Assembly: GCF_023264855.1 (NCBI RefSeq)
Contig: NZ_JAHFUW010000026.1
Coordinates: forward strand, 1 to 56,380
Length of the DNA: 56,380 nt
Reading direction: 5' to 3'
Source: Herbiconiux sp.
Lineage (GTDB): Bacteria; Actinomycetota; Actinomycetes; Actinomycetales; Microbacteriaceae
Both the position numbers and the translations under genes were made by a program. The notes below the pieces were generated by a model. It did no database searches. It was not told the origin of the DNA and saw nothing but the letters and a program-made list of their open reading frames with translations. Shown here piece after piece: positions 42,087-51,447 of this stretch. Within the stretch, counting starts at the first letter, position 1, and each line of letters starts with the position of its first letter.

Positions 42087-43157
42087 TTATCGTTTTCTCG
42101 TGTAGCGGCGATCGCGATCGCTCGGGTGCGGGCTGGTGGCGCTCTGGCCGTCTCGGCGGGCCATCTGCACCTGGTCGTATTTCGTGTAGGCGTCGACGAT
42201 CAGTCCCACCAGGGTGTGCCGCACCACGTCGGCGCTCGTGAGCGTGGCGAAGTGGATGTCGTCGAGGTGATCGAGGATGCGGGTCACTACCTGCAGACCG
42301 CTCGTCCCGGTGGGCAGGTCGACCTGGGTGATGTCGCCCGTGACGACCATCTTCGATCCGAAGCCCAGACGGGTGAGGAACATCTTCATCTGTTCGGGCG
42401 TGGTGTTCTGCGCCTCGTCGAGCACGATGAAGGAGTTGTTCAGCGTGCGGCCGCGCATGTAGGCCAGCGGCGCCACCTCGATGGTGCCGGCCGCGAGCAG
42501 CTTGGGCACGATCTCCGGGTCCATCATCTCGTTCAGCGCGTCGTAGAGCGGGCGCAGGTAGGGGTCGATCTTGTCGGTGAGCGTGCCGGGCAGGTAGCCC
42601 AGCCGCTCGCCGGCCTCCACCGCGGGGCGGGTGAGGATGATGCGCTCGACCTCTTTGCGCTGCAGCGCCTGCACGGCCTTGGCCATGGCGAGATAAGTCT
42701 TGCCGGTACCGGCCGGGCCGATGCCGAATACGATCGTGTTCTCGTCGATGGCGTCGACGTAGCTCTTCTGGCCCATCGTCTTGGGGCGCACGCTCTTGCC
42801 GCGCGCGGTGACGATCGACTGGCTCAGCAGTTCTGCCGGGCTCGAACCTCGGTCTTTCTCCAGGATGCGCGCCGAGGAGTTGACCTCCGTCGGCGTCAGC
42901 TCGTGCCCCTGGCGCACCATCTGCAGCAGTTCTTCGACCAGCCGGCGGGCGGACTCCACCTGCTCGGCGTCGCCGGCGATCGTGATGTCGTTGCCGCGCA
43001 CCAAGACGCTGACCAGCGGGAACTGGCGCTCGACGGTGGTGAGCAGCCGGTCTTGCGGACCGAGCAGGCGCACCATCTCGATGCCGTCGATGTGCAGGCG
43101 GGCCTCAGCAGTGGGGCCCTGGGGTGGGGTGGTGGGAGTTGCGTCAGCCCTTTCCAA
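42087..43157 (-). CDS. phoH: PhoH-like ATPase
   Basis: 356 residues. A KH-like N-terminal region (about 20-100) is followed by the PhoH P-loop domain: Walker [20 protein letters not shown] and Walker [24 protein letters not shown]. Usually encoded next to ybeY and thought to be an RNA helicase or RNase-associated ATPase. The TTG start (43155-43157) lies inside the end of the HIT gene, with AAGGA a few bases upstream. Confidence 0.93.
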   Translation of the reverse strand: MERADATPTTPPQGPTAEARLHIDGIEMVRLLGPQDRLLTTVERQFPLVSVLVRGNDITIAGDAEQVESARRLVEELLQMVRQGHELTPTEVNSSARILEKDRGSSPAELLSQSIVTARGKSVRPKTMGQKSYVDAIDENTIVFGIGPAGTGKTYLAMAKAVQALQRKEVERIILTRPAVEAGERLGYLPGTLTDKIDPYLRPLYDALNEMMDPEIVPKLLAAGTIEVAPLAYMRGRTLNNSFIVLDEAQNTTPEQMKMFLTRLGFGSKMVVTGDITQVDLPTGTSGLQVVTRILDHLDDIHFATLTSADVVRHTLVGLIVDAYTKYDQVQMARRDGQSATSPHPSDRDRRYTRKR

Positions 43158-43506
43158 GGGTTCCTTCCTTCAGTCCTCCACCGAGCACGTGGGCGTGCAC
43201 ATGGAAGACGGTCTGCCCGGCGTTCTCGCCGGTGTTGAAGATCAAACGGAAGTCACCGTCGGTCAATTCCGCGGCGAGGGAATTCGCGACCTCGACGAGC
43301 TCGGCGAGGAGCCCGGGGTCGCCCGCGGCCAGTTCGACCACGTTGCGGTACTGCTCGGTCTTCGGCACGACGAGCACGTGCACCGGCGCCTGCGGCGCGA
43401 TGTCGGGGAACGCGATGACGTTCTCGGTCTCGGCGAGGATCGTGGCCGGGATCTCCCGGGCGATGATGCGGCTGAAGATCGAGGGCGAGTCGGTTTCGGT
43501 GGACAT
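43144..43506 (-). CDS. HIT family hydrolase
   Basis: 120 residues. Histidine triad HVHAHVLGG near residue 104, with IFSRIIAREIPATILAETENVIAFPDIAPQAPVHVLVVPK at the N-terminus. HinT-like purine nucleoside phosphoramidase. I chose ATG 43504-43506; the ATG at 43513-43515 lies within a TAGGAT hexamer that is likely the -10. It overlaps phoH by 14 bases. Confidence 0.9.
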   Translation of the reverse strand: MSTETDSPSIFSRIIAREIPATILAETENVIAFPDIAPQAPVHVLVVPKTEQYRNVVELAAGDPGLLAELVEVANSLAAELTDGDFRLIFNTGENAGQTVFHVHAHVLGGGLKEGTLGKG

Positions 43507-43513
43507 GCGGTCC

Positions 43514-43519
43514 ATCCTA
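43514..43519 (-). promoter_or_regulatory. HIT gene -10 element, leaderless start
   Basis: TAGGAT on the minus strand, seven bases before ATG 43504-43506, just after the rsmE stop. It may give HIT-phoH-ybeY-corC-era a second promoter besides the hrcA promoter. Confidence 0.4.
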
Positions 43520-43530
43520 CTTTCGATGGC

Positions 43531-44280
43531 TCACCACCGGCCGAGAGCCGCGTTGATCACGGCGAGCGCCGCCGGGCCCGCGGTCGAGGTGCGCAGCACT
43601 TCGTCGCCCAGCTTCACCGGGCGGGCACCGGCTGCGGTGAGCGCGTCGAGCTCGCGGGGCGAGATGCCGCCCTCCGGACCGACCACGAGCAGGATGGGCG
43701 TCTCGTCCGCGTCGACCGGCTCGAGCACCACCTGGGTGAGCCGCTCGGACGCGGTCGGCTCGAGCACGAGCATCCGGTTCTCCCCCGCCAGCCTCACCAG
43801 CCCGGCCAGGTCGGCGAGCGCCCCCACCGAGGGGACGAACGGACGGATCGACTGCTTGGCCGCCTCGCGCACGATGCTCGCCCAGCGGTCGAGCCCCTTC
43901 TCGACCTTCGGGCCGCTCCAGCGGGAGATCGACCGCTCGGCCTGCCAGGGCACGACCGCCGAGACGCCGAGCTCGGTGGCCGCCTGGATCGCCAGCTCGT
44001 CGCGGTCGCCCTTGGCGAGCGCCTGCACGAGCACGAGCGGGGGCGAGGGCTCCGGATGCCGCACCGCGGTCTCGACCGCGACATCCAGTTCTCTCGGCTC
44101 CACCCGCGTCACGACGCCCGAGACCACGAGGCCCCGGCCGTCGGAGATCGCCGTGTGCTCGCCGACCCGCATCCGGTTGACCGTGGCCGCGTGGCGCGCT
44201 TCGTCGCCCGAGAGCACCACGACGTCGCCGACCTCGTGCGGAACGGCGGACAGGTCTTCGCGCAGGAACAGCGAACTCAT
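43531..44280 (-). CDS. rsmE: 16S rRNA m3U1498 methyltransferase
   Basis: SPOUT methyltransferase, 249 residues. N-terminal PUA-like domain (1-75, with GDEARHAATVNRMRVGE), then QALAKGDRDELAIQAATELGV and the knot motifs VVGPEGGISPRE and LGDEVLRTSTAGPAAL. It lies 16 bases after dnaJ. Confidence 0.94.
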   Translation of the reverse strand: MSSLFLREDLSAVPHEVGDVVVLSGDEARHAATVNRMRVGEHTAISDGRGLVVSGVVTRVEPRELDVAVETAVRHPEPSPPLVLVQALAKGDRDELAIQAATELGVSAVVPWQAERSISRWSGPKVEKGLDRWASIVREAAKQSIRPFVPSVGALADLAGLVRLAGENRMLVLEPTASERLTQVVLEPVDADETPILLVVGPEGGISPRELDALTAAGARPVKLGDEVLRTSTAGPAALAVINAALGRW

Positions 44281-44296
44281 CGGCGGGTCTGCCCGG

Positions 44297-45409
44297 TCAG
44301 ACGTTCAGGAAGCGGTCGCGCAACTTGGCGAACAGCCCCTGCTGGAAGTGCCCGAGGCTCGGCGCCGGGTACTTGTGCGCGGTCGCCAGCTGCTTCACCA
44401 GCTCGCGCTGCTTGTGGTCGAGCTTGGTGGGCGTGACCACCTGAATGCCCACCCGCAGGTCGCCGCGGCCGTTGCCGCGCAGGTGCGAGACCCCCCGGCC
44501 CTTGACCGTCAGCACCTCGGCGCTCTGCGTGCCAGGCTTGATCTCGATCTCGATGTCGCCGTCCAGCGCCTGGATGGTGGTCGTGGTGCCGAGCACCGCA
44601 TCCCACATCTGCACCTCGAGGGTGCAGAGCAGGTCGTCTTCGTTGCGCGAGAAGATGTCGTGGTGCTTCACCTTCATCTCGAGGTACACGTCGCCCTGGG
44701 GGCCGCCGGCGGGGCCGACCTCGCCCTGGCCAGGCATCTGCAGGCGCAGACCCGTCTCGACGCCGGCCGGGATGTCGACCGGGATCGTGCGGCGGGCGCG
44801 CACGCGGCCCTGGCCCTGGCAGGTGGGGCAGGGGTTCGGGATGACCGTGCCGTAGCCGCGGCAGGTGCCGCAGGGAGCACTCGTGACCACGTTGCCCAGC
44901 AGCGAGCGCACGGTGCGCTGGATGGAGCCGGATCCCCGGCAGATGTCGCAGGTGACCGGTGACGTGCCGGGCTGGCAGCACGATCCGTTGCAGGTCTCGC
45001 AGAGCACCGCCGTGTCGACCTCGAGGTCGCGGTGGGTGCCGAAGATGACCTCGCCGAGGTCGACCTCCACGCGCAGCAACGCATCCTGGCCCCGCTCGGC
45101 GCGCGACTTGGGGCCGCGCGATCCGCCGGCCTGGCCGCCGAAGAAGGTCTCGAAGATGTCGCCGAAGCCGCCGAAACCCTGGCCTCCCCCGCCGCCGAAG
45201 CCCTGCTGCGGTCCGCGATCGTAGTCACGGCGCTGCCCGGGGTCGCTCAGCACGTCGTAGGCGTGGGTGACCTGCTTGAACTTCTCCTGCGCATCCGGGC
45301 TCGGATTGACGTCGGGGTGCAGTTCGCGGGCCAGGCGCCGGTACGCCTTCTTGATCTCTTCGGGCGTCGCTTCGCGCGAGACGCCGAGCACGTCGTAATG
45401 GTCAGCCAC
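44297..45409 (-). CDS. dnaJ: chaperone DnaJ
   Basis: 370 residues. J domain 1-66 with the HPD triad in ELHPDVNPS; Gly/Phe region about 70-95; zinc domain about 130-210 with [24 protein letters not shown] and CPTCQGQG; C-terminal substrate domains. The first zinc motif has Cys in place of the last Gly of CxxCxGxG. The GTG start has AAGGAG upstream. Pairing with hrcA marks it as the DnaJ2 type; the grpE-dnaK genes are not here. Confidence 0.95.
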   Translation of the reverse strand: MADHYDVLGVSREATPEEIKKAYRRLARELHPDVNPSPDAQEKFKQVTHAYDVLSDPGQRRDYDRGPQQGFGGGGGQGFGGFGDIFETFFGGQAGGSRGPKSRAERGQDALLRVEVDLGEVIFGTHRDLEVDTAVLCETCNGSCCQPGTSPVTCDICRGSGSIQRTVRSLLGNVVTSAPCGTCRGYGTVIPNPCPTCQGQGRVRARRTIPVDIPAGVETGLRLQMPGQGEVGPAGGPQGDVYLEMKVKHHDIFSRNEDDLLCTLEVQMWDAVLGTTTTIQALDGDIEIEIKPGTQSAEVLTVKGRGVSHLRGNGRGDLRVGIQVVTPTKLDHKQRELVKQLATAHKYPAPSLGHFQQGLFAKLRDRFLNV

Positions 45410-45480
45410 CGGGGGCTACTCCTTCGTTGGGTGTGGTTCGCAGTCGTCGATCGGATCGGGCGCCGATCACGCGGCGCCGA

Positions 45481-46515
45481 TCAGGCCGGGCCGCCGGGTT
45501 CGCCGAGGGTGCGGGAGAGGTAGCGCGCCACCGCGCGCACCGCCGAGATGTTGCTCGAGTAATCCATCCGGGTGGGGCCGAGCACCCCGAGGCGTGACAC
45601 CGCGGTGCCCACGCCGCTGTAGCCCGAGGCGAGGATCGAGGTCTCGCCGAGGCCGAACGATTCGTTCTCGCGGCCGATCGAGACGGTGATGCCGCGCTGG
45701 TCGGCCTCCATCTCGCTGAACAGGCGCAACAGCACCACCTGCTCCTCGACCGCTTCCAGCACGGGCAGGATGCTGCCGTGGAAGTCGTCTTCGGTGCGCA
45801 CCAGGTTCGCCGCCCCGGCGATCAGCAGCTTCTCCTGCCGGTTGGCCGAGACCTGCTCGCGCACGGTCTGCGCCACGGCCGCGGCGTTGGCCGCCTGCCC
45901 GGGCGGGAACTTGTCGGCGACGGCACCGAGCGCCGCGACGGCCTCGGTGAGCCCGAGCCCGCCGATCGATTCGTTGAAGCGGGTGCGCAGCTCGGCCACC
46001 GCCGTGTCGTCGAGGTCGCTCGGCACGTCGACGATCCGCTGGTCGACATGGCCTCCGTCGGTGATGATCACGGTCATCAGTTTGCGGGGAGCCAACGACA
46101 CCAGCTCGAGATGCCGGATGCGCGCCAGCGAGCGCACCGGGTACTGCACGAGCGCCACCTGATGGGTGAGCTGGGAGAGCAGGCGCACGGTGCGCGCGAG
46201 CACGTCGTCGACGTCGACCGAGGAGTCGAGAAAGGTCTCGATCGCGTGCCGCTGAGCGCTGGTGAGCGGGCGCAGGTCGGAGAGGTGGTCGACGAACAGG
46301 CGGTAGCCCTTGTCGGTGGGAACGCGGCCGCTGGAGGTGTGCGGAGCGGTGATGAGCTCCTCTTCCTCCAGCAGCGCCATGTCGTTGCGGATCGTGGCGG
46401 CCGACACGCCGAACGAGTGCCGTTCGGCGATGCTCTTCGAGCCGACGGGCTCGCGGGAGGCCACGTAGTCCTGCACGATCACGCGGAGCACTTCGAGACT
46501 GCGTTCGGAGACCAT
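45481..46515 (-). CDS. hrcA: heat-inducible transcription repressor HrcA
   Basis: 344 residues. N-terminal winged helix with EPVGSKSIAERHSFGVSAATIRNDMALLEEEELI and HTSSGRVPTDKGYRLFVDHL, then the HrcA core ending in YSSNISAVRAVARYLSRTLGEP. It binds CIRCE operators to repress chaperone genes. I chose ATG 46513-46515; a frame reaching 46599 would run through its own CIRCE. An operator over its promoter predicts autoregulation. Confidence 0.95.
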   Translation of the reverse strand: MVSERSLEVLRVIVQDYVASREPVGSKSIAERHSFGVSAATIRNDMALLEEEELITAPHTSSGRVPTDKGYRLFVDHLSDLRPLTSAQRHAIETFLDSSVDVDDVLARTVRLLSQLTHQVALVQYPVRSLARIRHLELVSLAPRKLMTVIITDGGHVDQRIVDVPSDLDDTAVAELRTRFNESIGGLGLTEAVAALGAVADKFPPGQAANAAAVAQTVREQVSANRQEKLLIAGAANLVRTEDDFHGSILPVLEAVEEQVVLLRLFSEMEADQRGITVSIGRENESFGLGETSILASGYSGVGTAVSRLGVLGPTRMDYSSNISAVRAVARYLSRTLGEPGGPA

Positions 46516-46572
46516 CTGAACACCATCCTCTCTCCGCCGCCGGGAGCCGGATCGCCGGCCCCTCGCCGGCGC

Positions 46573-46599
46573 CTGGCACTCACGCCGCCGGAGTGCCAA
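46573..46599. promoter_or_regulatory. CIRCE operator
   Basis: Minus-strand TTGGCACTC-N9-GAGTGCCAG, matching the CIRCE consensus (TTAGCACTC-N9-GAGTGCTAA) with G/C in place of A/T at one position per arm. It touches the -10 at 46599-46604. Confidence 0.9.
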
Positions 46600-46604
46600 T
46601 TATA
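46599..46604 (-). promoter_or_regulatory. hrcA promoter -10
   Basis: A perfect TATAAT on the minus strand, directly abutting and sharing one base with CIRCE. No clear TTGACA-like -35 lies 17 bases upstream. Confidence 0.7.
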
Positions 46605-46693
46605 TCCCGCATCCGCCGGGCACGCCCGCGTGGACTCCGTTCCGGCCCGCGGTCCGCTTGATGAGCCATGTTCGACTTGCGGCGTGATAATCA

Positions 46694-46722
46694 TTGCCGC
46701 CGGGCAGAGGTGGCACTATCTT
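46694..46722 (+). promoter_or_regulatory. promoter of the DUF4870 gene
   Basis: TTGCCG (46694-46699), 17-base spacer, TATCTT (46717-46722). The transcript would have a leader of about 60 bases before ATG 46790. Confidence 0.6.
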
Positions 46723-46789
46723 GTCTCCTGTACACGACCGTCGTCCGCGATCGCCGTACCCATCGACCCCCGTCCGAAAGGCACGAGAC

Positions 46790-47287
46790 ATGACTGACCC
46801 CAACGCAACCCCGCCGTACGACCCGGCAGCCGGGCAGCCGACTCCTCCCCCCGGGCAGACCCCTCCTCCCGGCTACCAGGCCCCGCCGCCCGGGTACCAG
46901 GCGCCCCCGCCCGGCTACCAGGGAGCACCGGCCGCGGCCGCGCCGCTCTCCCCCGCCGAAGACAAGCAGTGGGCCTTCCTCGGCCAGCTGGGCGGCATCC
47001 TGGGCTGGATCCCGCCGCTGATCATCTGGCTGGTCTTCAAAGACCGTGGCCCGCTGACCAACCAGGAGGCCAAGGAGTCCCTCAACTTCCAGATCACGGT
47101 GGCGATCTTCGTGGTGGGGCTCTACATCCTGGGCACCATCACGGCCTTCATCTTCATCGGCTTCCTGTTCTACTTCCTCGCCTGGGCGGTGCAGATCGTC
47201 GGCCTGATCTTCGCGATCATCGCCGGCCTGCGCGTCAACGCGGGCGGCACCTACCGCTACTTCTTCAACTTCCGCTTCATCAAGTAA
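46790..47287 (+). CDS. DUF4870 family membrane protein with PPPGYQ repeats
   Basis: 165 residues. Residues 1-60 are Pro/Gly/Tyr-rich with three PPPGYQ repeats and a related PPPGQT unit, a disordered cytoplasmic-type segment. Residues about 63-155 form the DUF4870 domain: KQWAFLGQLGGILGWIPPLIIWLVFK, NQEAKESLNFQITV, and two further membrane helices. Function unknown. ATG 46790-46792 has GAAAGG upstream; an in-frame extension to 46694 covers the promoter and was rejected. Confidence 0.85.
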   Translation: MTDPNATPPYDPAAGQPTPPPGQTPPPGYQAPPPGYQAPPPGYQGAPAAAAPLSPAEDKQWAFLGQLGGILGWIPPLIIWLVFKDRGPLTNQEAKESLNFQITVAIFVVGLYILGTITAFIFIGFLFYFLAWAVQIVGLIFAIIAGLRVNAGGTYRYFFNFRFIK

Positions 47288-47298
47288 GGGGTCGTAAG

Positions 47299-47374
47299 AA
47301 CGACGAACGGGTTCTCTTTCCGTCTTCGACTGGGCTTCGCCCAGAGGCGACGGAAAGAGAACCCGTTCGTCGTT
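47299..47374. terminator. long nested hairpin, bidirectional terminator
   Basis: A perfect 26-bp inverted repeat (47299-47324 with 47349-47374) encloses an inner 6-bp CTGGGC/GCCCAG stem. It lies between the convergent DUF4870 and hemW genes, 12 and 19 bases from their stops. It reads the same way from both sides and ends in short T runs. Unusually long for a simple terminator. Confidence 0.8.
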
Positions 47375-47392
47375 TCCTGGTGAGGGGAGAGG

Positions 47393-48628
47393 TCAGGTGA
47401 GACGGCGGACCACGGCGTCGGCGAGGAGGCGGCCCTTGAGGGTGAGCGTGAGGGTGCCCGCGAGGGCTGCAGGCCCTTCGACGAGGGCGTCGGCGATCAG
47501 GCCGGCGACCTCTCGGCGCGCGGCGGGGGCCAGGGTGGGGATGCGGAGGGCACCGCGCACCCGGGTGAGGAGGAGGATGCGCTCGAGTTCCCGGGTGTCG
47601 CCGTCGATGGTCTCGCGGCCGGCCGCCGGCGACTCGCCCGCGGCGATGCGCTGGGCGTAGGCCGCGGGGTGCTTCACGTTCCACCAGCGGGTGTCGCCGA
47701 CGTAGCTGTGCGAGCCCGGGCCGATGCCCCACCAGTCGTTGCCCACCCAGTAGCCGAGGTTGTGCCGCGAGGGCGCGCCGGTGTCGCGGTGCGCCCAGTT
47801 GCTCACCTCGTACCAGTCGTACCCGGCGGCCTCGAGCGTCGCATCCGCTCGCTCGTACATGTCGGCCTGGAGGTCGTCGGAGGGTTCGGGCACGACGCCC
47901 GAGCGGATCTGGCGGGCGAGCTTCGTGCCGTCCTCCACGATCAGGGCGTAGGCCGAGACGTGGTCGGGCTGCTCGGCCACGACCGCGTCGAGCGACCGCT
48001 GCCAGTCGTCGATCGTCTCGCCGGGAGTGCCGTAGATGAGGTCGAGGCTGACGTGCAGGCCGGCCTCGCGGGCCCAGCGCACGACCAGCGGGACGCGGGC
48101 CGGATCGTGCGTGCGCTCCAACGTGGCCAGCACGCTCGGCACCGCCGACTGCATCCCGAAGCTCACCCGGGTGAACCCGGCATCCGCCAGCGCCTGCAGG
48201 TAGGCCGCATCGACCGAGTCGGGGTTGGCCTCGGTGGTGATCTCGGCATCCGGAGCGAAGCCCCAGGTGTCCCGCGCCGCGTGGAGCATGGCCACGAGCT
48301 GCTGCGCCGGCAGGAGCGTGGGCGTGCCGCCGCCGAAGAAGACGGTGGAGAGCGGGCGCTCGGCGACTCCGGATGCGCCCAGCACCCCCTGCGCGAAGTG
48401 CATCTCGGCGATCGCCTGGGCCGCGTAGTCGGACTGCTTCACGCCGCGCAACTCGGTGGCCGTGTAGGTGTTGAAGTCGCAGTAGCCGCAGCGCACGCGA
48501 CAGAACGGCACGTGCACGTACAGCCCGAAGTCGCGCTCGAGCGACGAACCGGCGCCGTCAGGCGAACCCGTGCGCGGCAGCAGGCCGTCCGCCGGAGCGG
48601 GGTCTCCCACCGGGAGGATGGAGGGCAC
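47393..48628 (-). CDS. hemW: radical SAM heme chaperone HemW
   Basis: 411 residues. Radical SAM cysteines in CRVRCGYCDF near residue 35, preceded by FGLYVHVPF, then FFGGGTPTLLP, SFGMQSAVPSVL and a C-terminal HemN-type domain. The fourth cysteine pattern of true coproporphyrinogen III dehydrogenase is absent, so HemW (heme delivery) is more likely than HemN. The GTG start at 48626-48628 lies eight bases after the DUF1990 stop. A frame extending to 48883 is a shadow of that gene. Confidence 0.9.
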   Translation of the reverse strand: MPSILPVGDPAPADGLLPRTGSPDGAGSSLERDFGLYVHVPFCRVRCGYCDFNTYTATELRGVKQSDYAAQAIAEMHFAQGVLGASGVAERPLSTVFFGGGTPTLLPAQQLVAMLHAARDTWGFAPDAEITTEANPDSVDAAYLQALADAGFTRVSFGMQSAVPSVLATLERTHDPARVPLVVRWAREAGLHVSLDLIYGTPGETIDDWQRSLDAVVAEQPDHVSAYALIVEDGTKLARQIRSGVVPEPSDDLQADMYERADATLEAAGYDWYEVSNWAHRDTGAPSRHNLGYWVGNDWWGIGPGSHSYVGDTRWWNVKHPAAYAQRIAAGESPAAGRETIDGDTRELERILLLTRVRGALRIPTLAPAARREVAGLIADALVEGPAALAGTLTLTLKGRLLADAVVRRLT

Positions 48629-48636
48629 GATGGCGC

Positions 48637-49470
48637 CTAGACCCCCGCGCCGGAGCGGGCGGGGGTGGCCGATGCCGGGGCGGCATTGAGCGCGGAGGGG
48701 GCCGGCACGGCCGGGGAACCGCCGGGCGTGCCGGAAGCTGCGCCCGGGGTGGTGGCAGCCATGCTCGGCAGCAGCGAGCGCAGGTAGCGCTTGGTGGCGC
48801 GCGCCTGGAAGATCCGCAGCACCGGCGCGCCCAGGCGGTAGAACCAGGTGCTCGGGCGCGAGAACGCGCGCACCACGATCCACACCGAGTCGTCGGAGAG
48901 GTGCTCGACCAGGAAGCTCTCCTCCCCCGATGCCGGGTGGCCGGGGAGGGTGCCGTAGGCGAAGCCGATCCGGCCCGGCTCGTTCACGACGTAGACCACG
49001 CGCACCGGGGCGTACATCCGGAACCAGAGAACGCTGATGGCGAGCATCGCCGTGGTGCCGGCCGAAACCAGCGGTGTGCCGTCTTCGCCGTAGGCCTGTT
49101 CGGATGCGGCCGTGCGCGCGGCCGACGGGGTGCCGAGTTCGTCGTAGACGAGACCGGCGTAATCCGTCTCAGAAGGGGCCGGGGGGCGGATGTCGCCCAC
49201 TCCGATGCCGGCTCCGCGCTGCACGCCCCAGGCGAGCAACCGGGCGGAGGCGTTCTCGAAGCGCTCGACCCCGCTGCCCAGGCGCGCGCGCCGCTCCATC
49301 GGGCGGAAGCCCTTCGGCGGGTAGTACAGGAGGTCTTCGGCCTGCGTGGCGCCGATCGCCGCATAGCTCAGCGACGTGGCCGCCCTCGGGTCGTCGTTCT
49401 GCTCGGCGGCGGCGCGCGTCGAACGCACCGGCCCGCCGGCACCACCGGTTCGGACAGCGGCGGCGGCCAC
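48637..49470 (-). CDS. DUF1990 family protein
   Basis: 277 residues. The DUF1990 core is clear: YPPKGFRPMERRARLGSG near residue 50, LLAWGVQRGAGIGV, then GFAYGTLPGHPASGEESFLVEH and a C-terminal amphipathic region (WFYRLGAPVLRIFQARATKRYL). About 45 Pro/Ala/Gly-rich residues follow. Function unknown. The GTG start shares one base with the lepA TAG. Confidence 0.86.
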   Translation of the reverse strand: MAAAAVRTGGAGGPVRSTRAAAEQNDDPRAATSLSYAAIGATQAEDLLYYPPKGFRPMERRARLGSGVERFENASARLLAWGVQRGAGIGVGDIRPPAPSETDYAGLVYDELGTPSAARTAASEQAYGEDGTPLVSAGTTAMLAISVLWFRMYAPVRVVYVVNEPGRIGFAYGTLPGHPASGEESFLVEHLSDDSVWIVVRAFSRPSTWFYRLGAPVLRIFQARATKRYLRSLLPSMAATTPGAASGTPGGSPAVPAPSALNAAPASATPARSGAGV

Positions 49471-51320
49471 TACTTCTTGTCCTTCTTCTCGACGTCGCCG
49501 CTGAGCGCCGCGATGAACGCCTCTTGCGGAACCTCGACGCGGCCCACCATCTTCATGCGCTTCTTGCCCTCTTTCTGCTTCTCGAGCAGCTTGCGCTTTC
49601 GGGTGATGTCACCGCCGTAGCACTTGGCCAGAACGTCCTTCCGCATGGCGCGGATCGACTCGCGCGCGATGATGCGGGCACCGATCGCGGCCTGGATGGG
49701 CACCTCGAACTGCTGGCGCGGGATGAGCTCGCGAAGCCGTCCCGTCATCAGCACACCGTAGGCGTAGGCCTTGTCGCGGTGCACGATGGCGCTGAACGCA
49801 TCCACCTGCTCGCCCTGCAACAGGATGTCGACCTTCACGAGGTCGGCCGACTGCTCGCCGGCGGGCTCGTAGTCGAGGCTCGCGTAACCCGCGGTCTTCG
49901 ACTTCAGGTTGTCGAAGAAGTCGAACACGATCTCGCCGAGCGGCATCGTGTACTTGATCTCGACCCGGTCTTCGCCGAGGTAGTCCATGCCCTGCAGGAT
50001 GCCGCGGCGGCTCTGGCAGAGTTCCATGATGGTGCCGACGTAATCCTTGGGCGCCAGGATGGCCGCGTTCACCACGGGCTCCTGCACGCTCACGATCTTG
50101 CCGCCCGGGAACTCGCTCGGGTTCGTGACCGTGACGGTCTTCTTGTCTTCGGTGGTGACCTCGTAGATCACCGACGGCGCGGTGGCGATCAGGTCGAGGT
50201 TGAATTCGCGCTCGAGCCGCTCGGTGATGATCTCGAGGTGCAGCAGGCCGAGGAACCCGCAGCGGAAGCCGAAACCGAGGGCGACGGATGTCTCGGGCTC
50301 GTAGACGAGGGCGGCGTCGCTGAGCTTCAGCTTGTCGAGCGCCTCGCGGAGCACCGGGTAGTCGCTGCCGTCGATCGGGTACAGGCCCGAGAACACCATC
50401 GGCAGCGGTTCGGTGTAGCCGGGCAGCGCCTGCGTGGCGGGCTTCATCGCGGTGGTGACGGTGTCGCCGACCTTGGACTGGCGCACGTCTTTCACACCGG
50501 TGATGAGGTAGCCGACCTCGCCGACGCCGAGGCCCTTCGAGGGCGTGGGCTCGGGGCTGGAGACGCCGATCTCGAGGATCTCGTGCGTCGCCCGGGTCGA
50601 CATCATCTGGATGCGCTCGCGCGGGCTGAGGTGCCCGTCGATCATGCGCACGTAGGTGACCACGCCGCGGTAGGCGTCGTAGACGGAGTCGAAGATCATG
50701 GCGCGGGCCGCGGCATCCGGATTCCCGACCGGGGCCGGGATGCGCTCGACGACCCGGTCGAGCAGGTCTTCGACGCCCATGCCGGTCTTGCCGCTGACGC
50801 GCAACACGTCGTTCGGGTCGCCGCCGATGAGGCTCGCGAGCTCTTTGGCGTACTTGTCGGGATCCGCCGCCGGGAGGTCGATCTTGTTCAGCACCGGGAT
50901 GATCGTGAGGTCGTTCTCGAGCGCCAGGTAGAGGTTCGCGAGCGTCTGGGCCTCGATGCCCTGGGCCGCGTCGACCAGCAGGATGGCGCCCTCGCAGGCG
51001 GCGAGGGAACGGCTCACCTCGTAGGAGAAGTCGACGTGACCGGGGGTGTCGATCATGTTGAGGGCGAAGGTGTCGGGGCCCAGCGACCACGGCATCCGCA
51101 CGGCTTGGCTCTTGATGGTGATGCCGCGCTCGCGCTCGATGTCCATCCGGTCGAGGTACTGGGCGCGCATGTCGCGGTCGCTGACGACGCCGGTGATGCC
51201 GAGCATCCGGTCGGCCAGGGTGGACTTGCCGTGGTCGATGTGCGCGATGATGCAGAAGTTGCGGATGAATGCGGGGTCGGTGGAGGCCGGTTGGAGGGCC
51301 TTCAGTGATTGGGGGCTCAC
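49470..51320 (-). CDS. lepA: elongation factor 4 (LepA)
   Basis: Translational GTPase, 616 residues. G1 [15 protein letters not shown], switch [11 protein letters not shown]3 DTPGHVDF, G4 [15 protein letters not shown]-like domains, and the LepA-specific C-terminal end with [18 protein letters not shown] chose GTG 51318-51320 with AGAGGA upstream; a frame to 51464 adds an unrelated N-terminus. First gene of lepA-DUF1990-hemW. Confidence 0.96.
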   Translation of the reverse strand: MSPQSLKALQPASTDPAFIRNFCIIAHIDHGKSTLADRMLGITGVVSDRDMRAQYLDRMDIERERGITIKSQAVRMPWSLGPDTFALNMIDTPGHVDFSYEVSRSLAACEGAILLVDAAQGIEAQTLANLYLALENDLTIIPVLNKIDLPAADPDKYAKELASLIGGDPNDVLRVSGKTGMGVEDLLDRVVERIPAPVGNPDAAARAMIFDSVYDAYRGVVTYVRMIDGHLSPRERIQMMSTRATHEILEIGVSSPEPTPSKGLGVGEVGYLITGVKDVRQSKVGDTVTTAMKPATQALPGYTEPLPMVFSGLYPIDGSDYPVLREALDKLKLSDAALVYEPETSVALGFGFRCGFLGLLHLEIITERLEREFNLDLIATAPSVIYEVTTEDKKTVTVTNPSEFPGGKIVSVQEPVVNAAILAPKDYVGTIMELCQSRRGILQGMDYLGEDRVEIKYTMPLGEIVFDFFDNLKSKTAGYASLDYEPAGEQSADLVKVDILLQGEQVDAFSAIVHRDKAYAYGVLMTGRLRELIPRQQFEVPIQAAIGARIIARESIRAMRKDVLAKCYGGDITRKRKLLEKQKEGKKRMKMVGRVEVPQEAFIAALSGDVEKKDKK

Positions 51321-51447
51321 GCATTCCTCTGGGTCGGCGGACGTTCCATTCTGCCATGCGCCGCCGGGAGCGACTCCTCTCGTCTCGTCGCGACTCATCT
51401 CGTCACCGAGCTGGCCGACCGGGCCGAGGGATGGGTTGAATAGGAGC

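Noticed and set aside
46684-46696. GATAATCATT resembling part of a Fur/DtxR-type box
   Set aside because: Only a partial match on one half, and not positioned over a promoter in a way that supports control.
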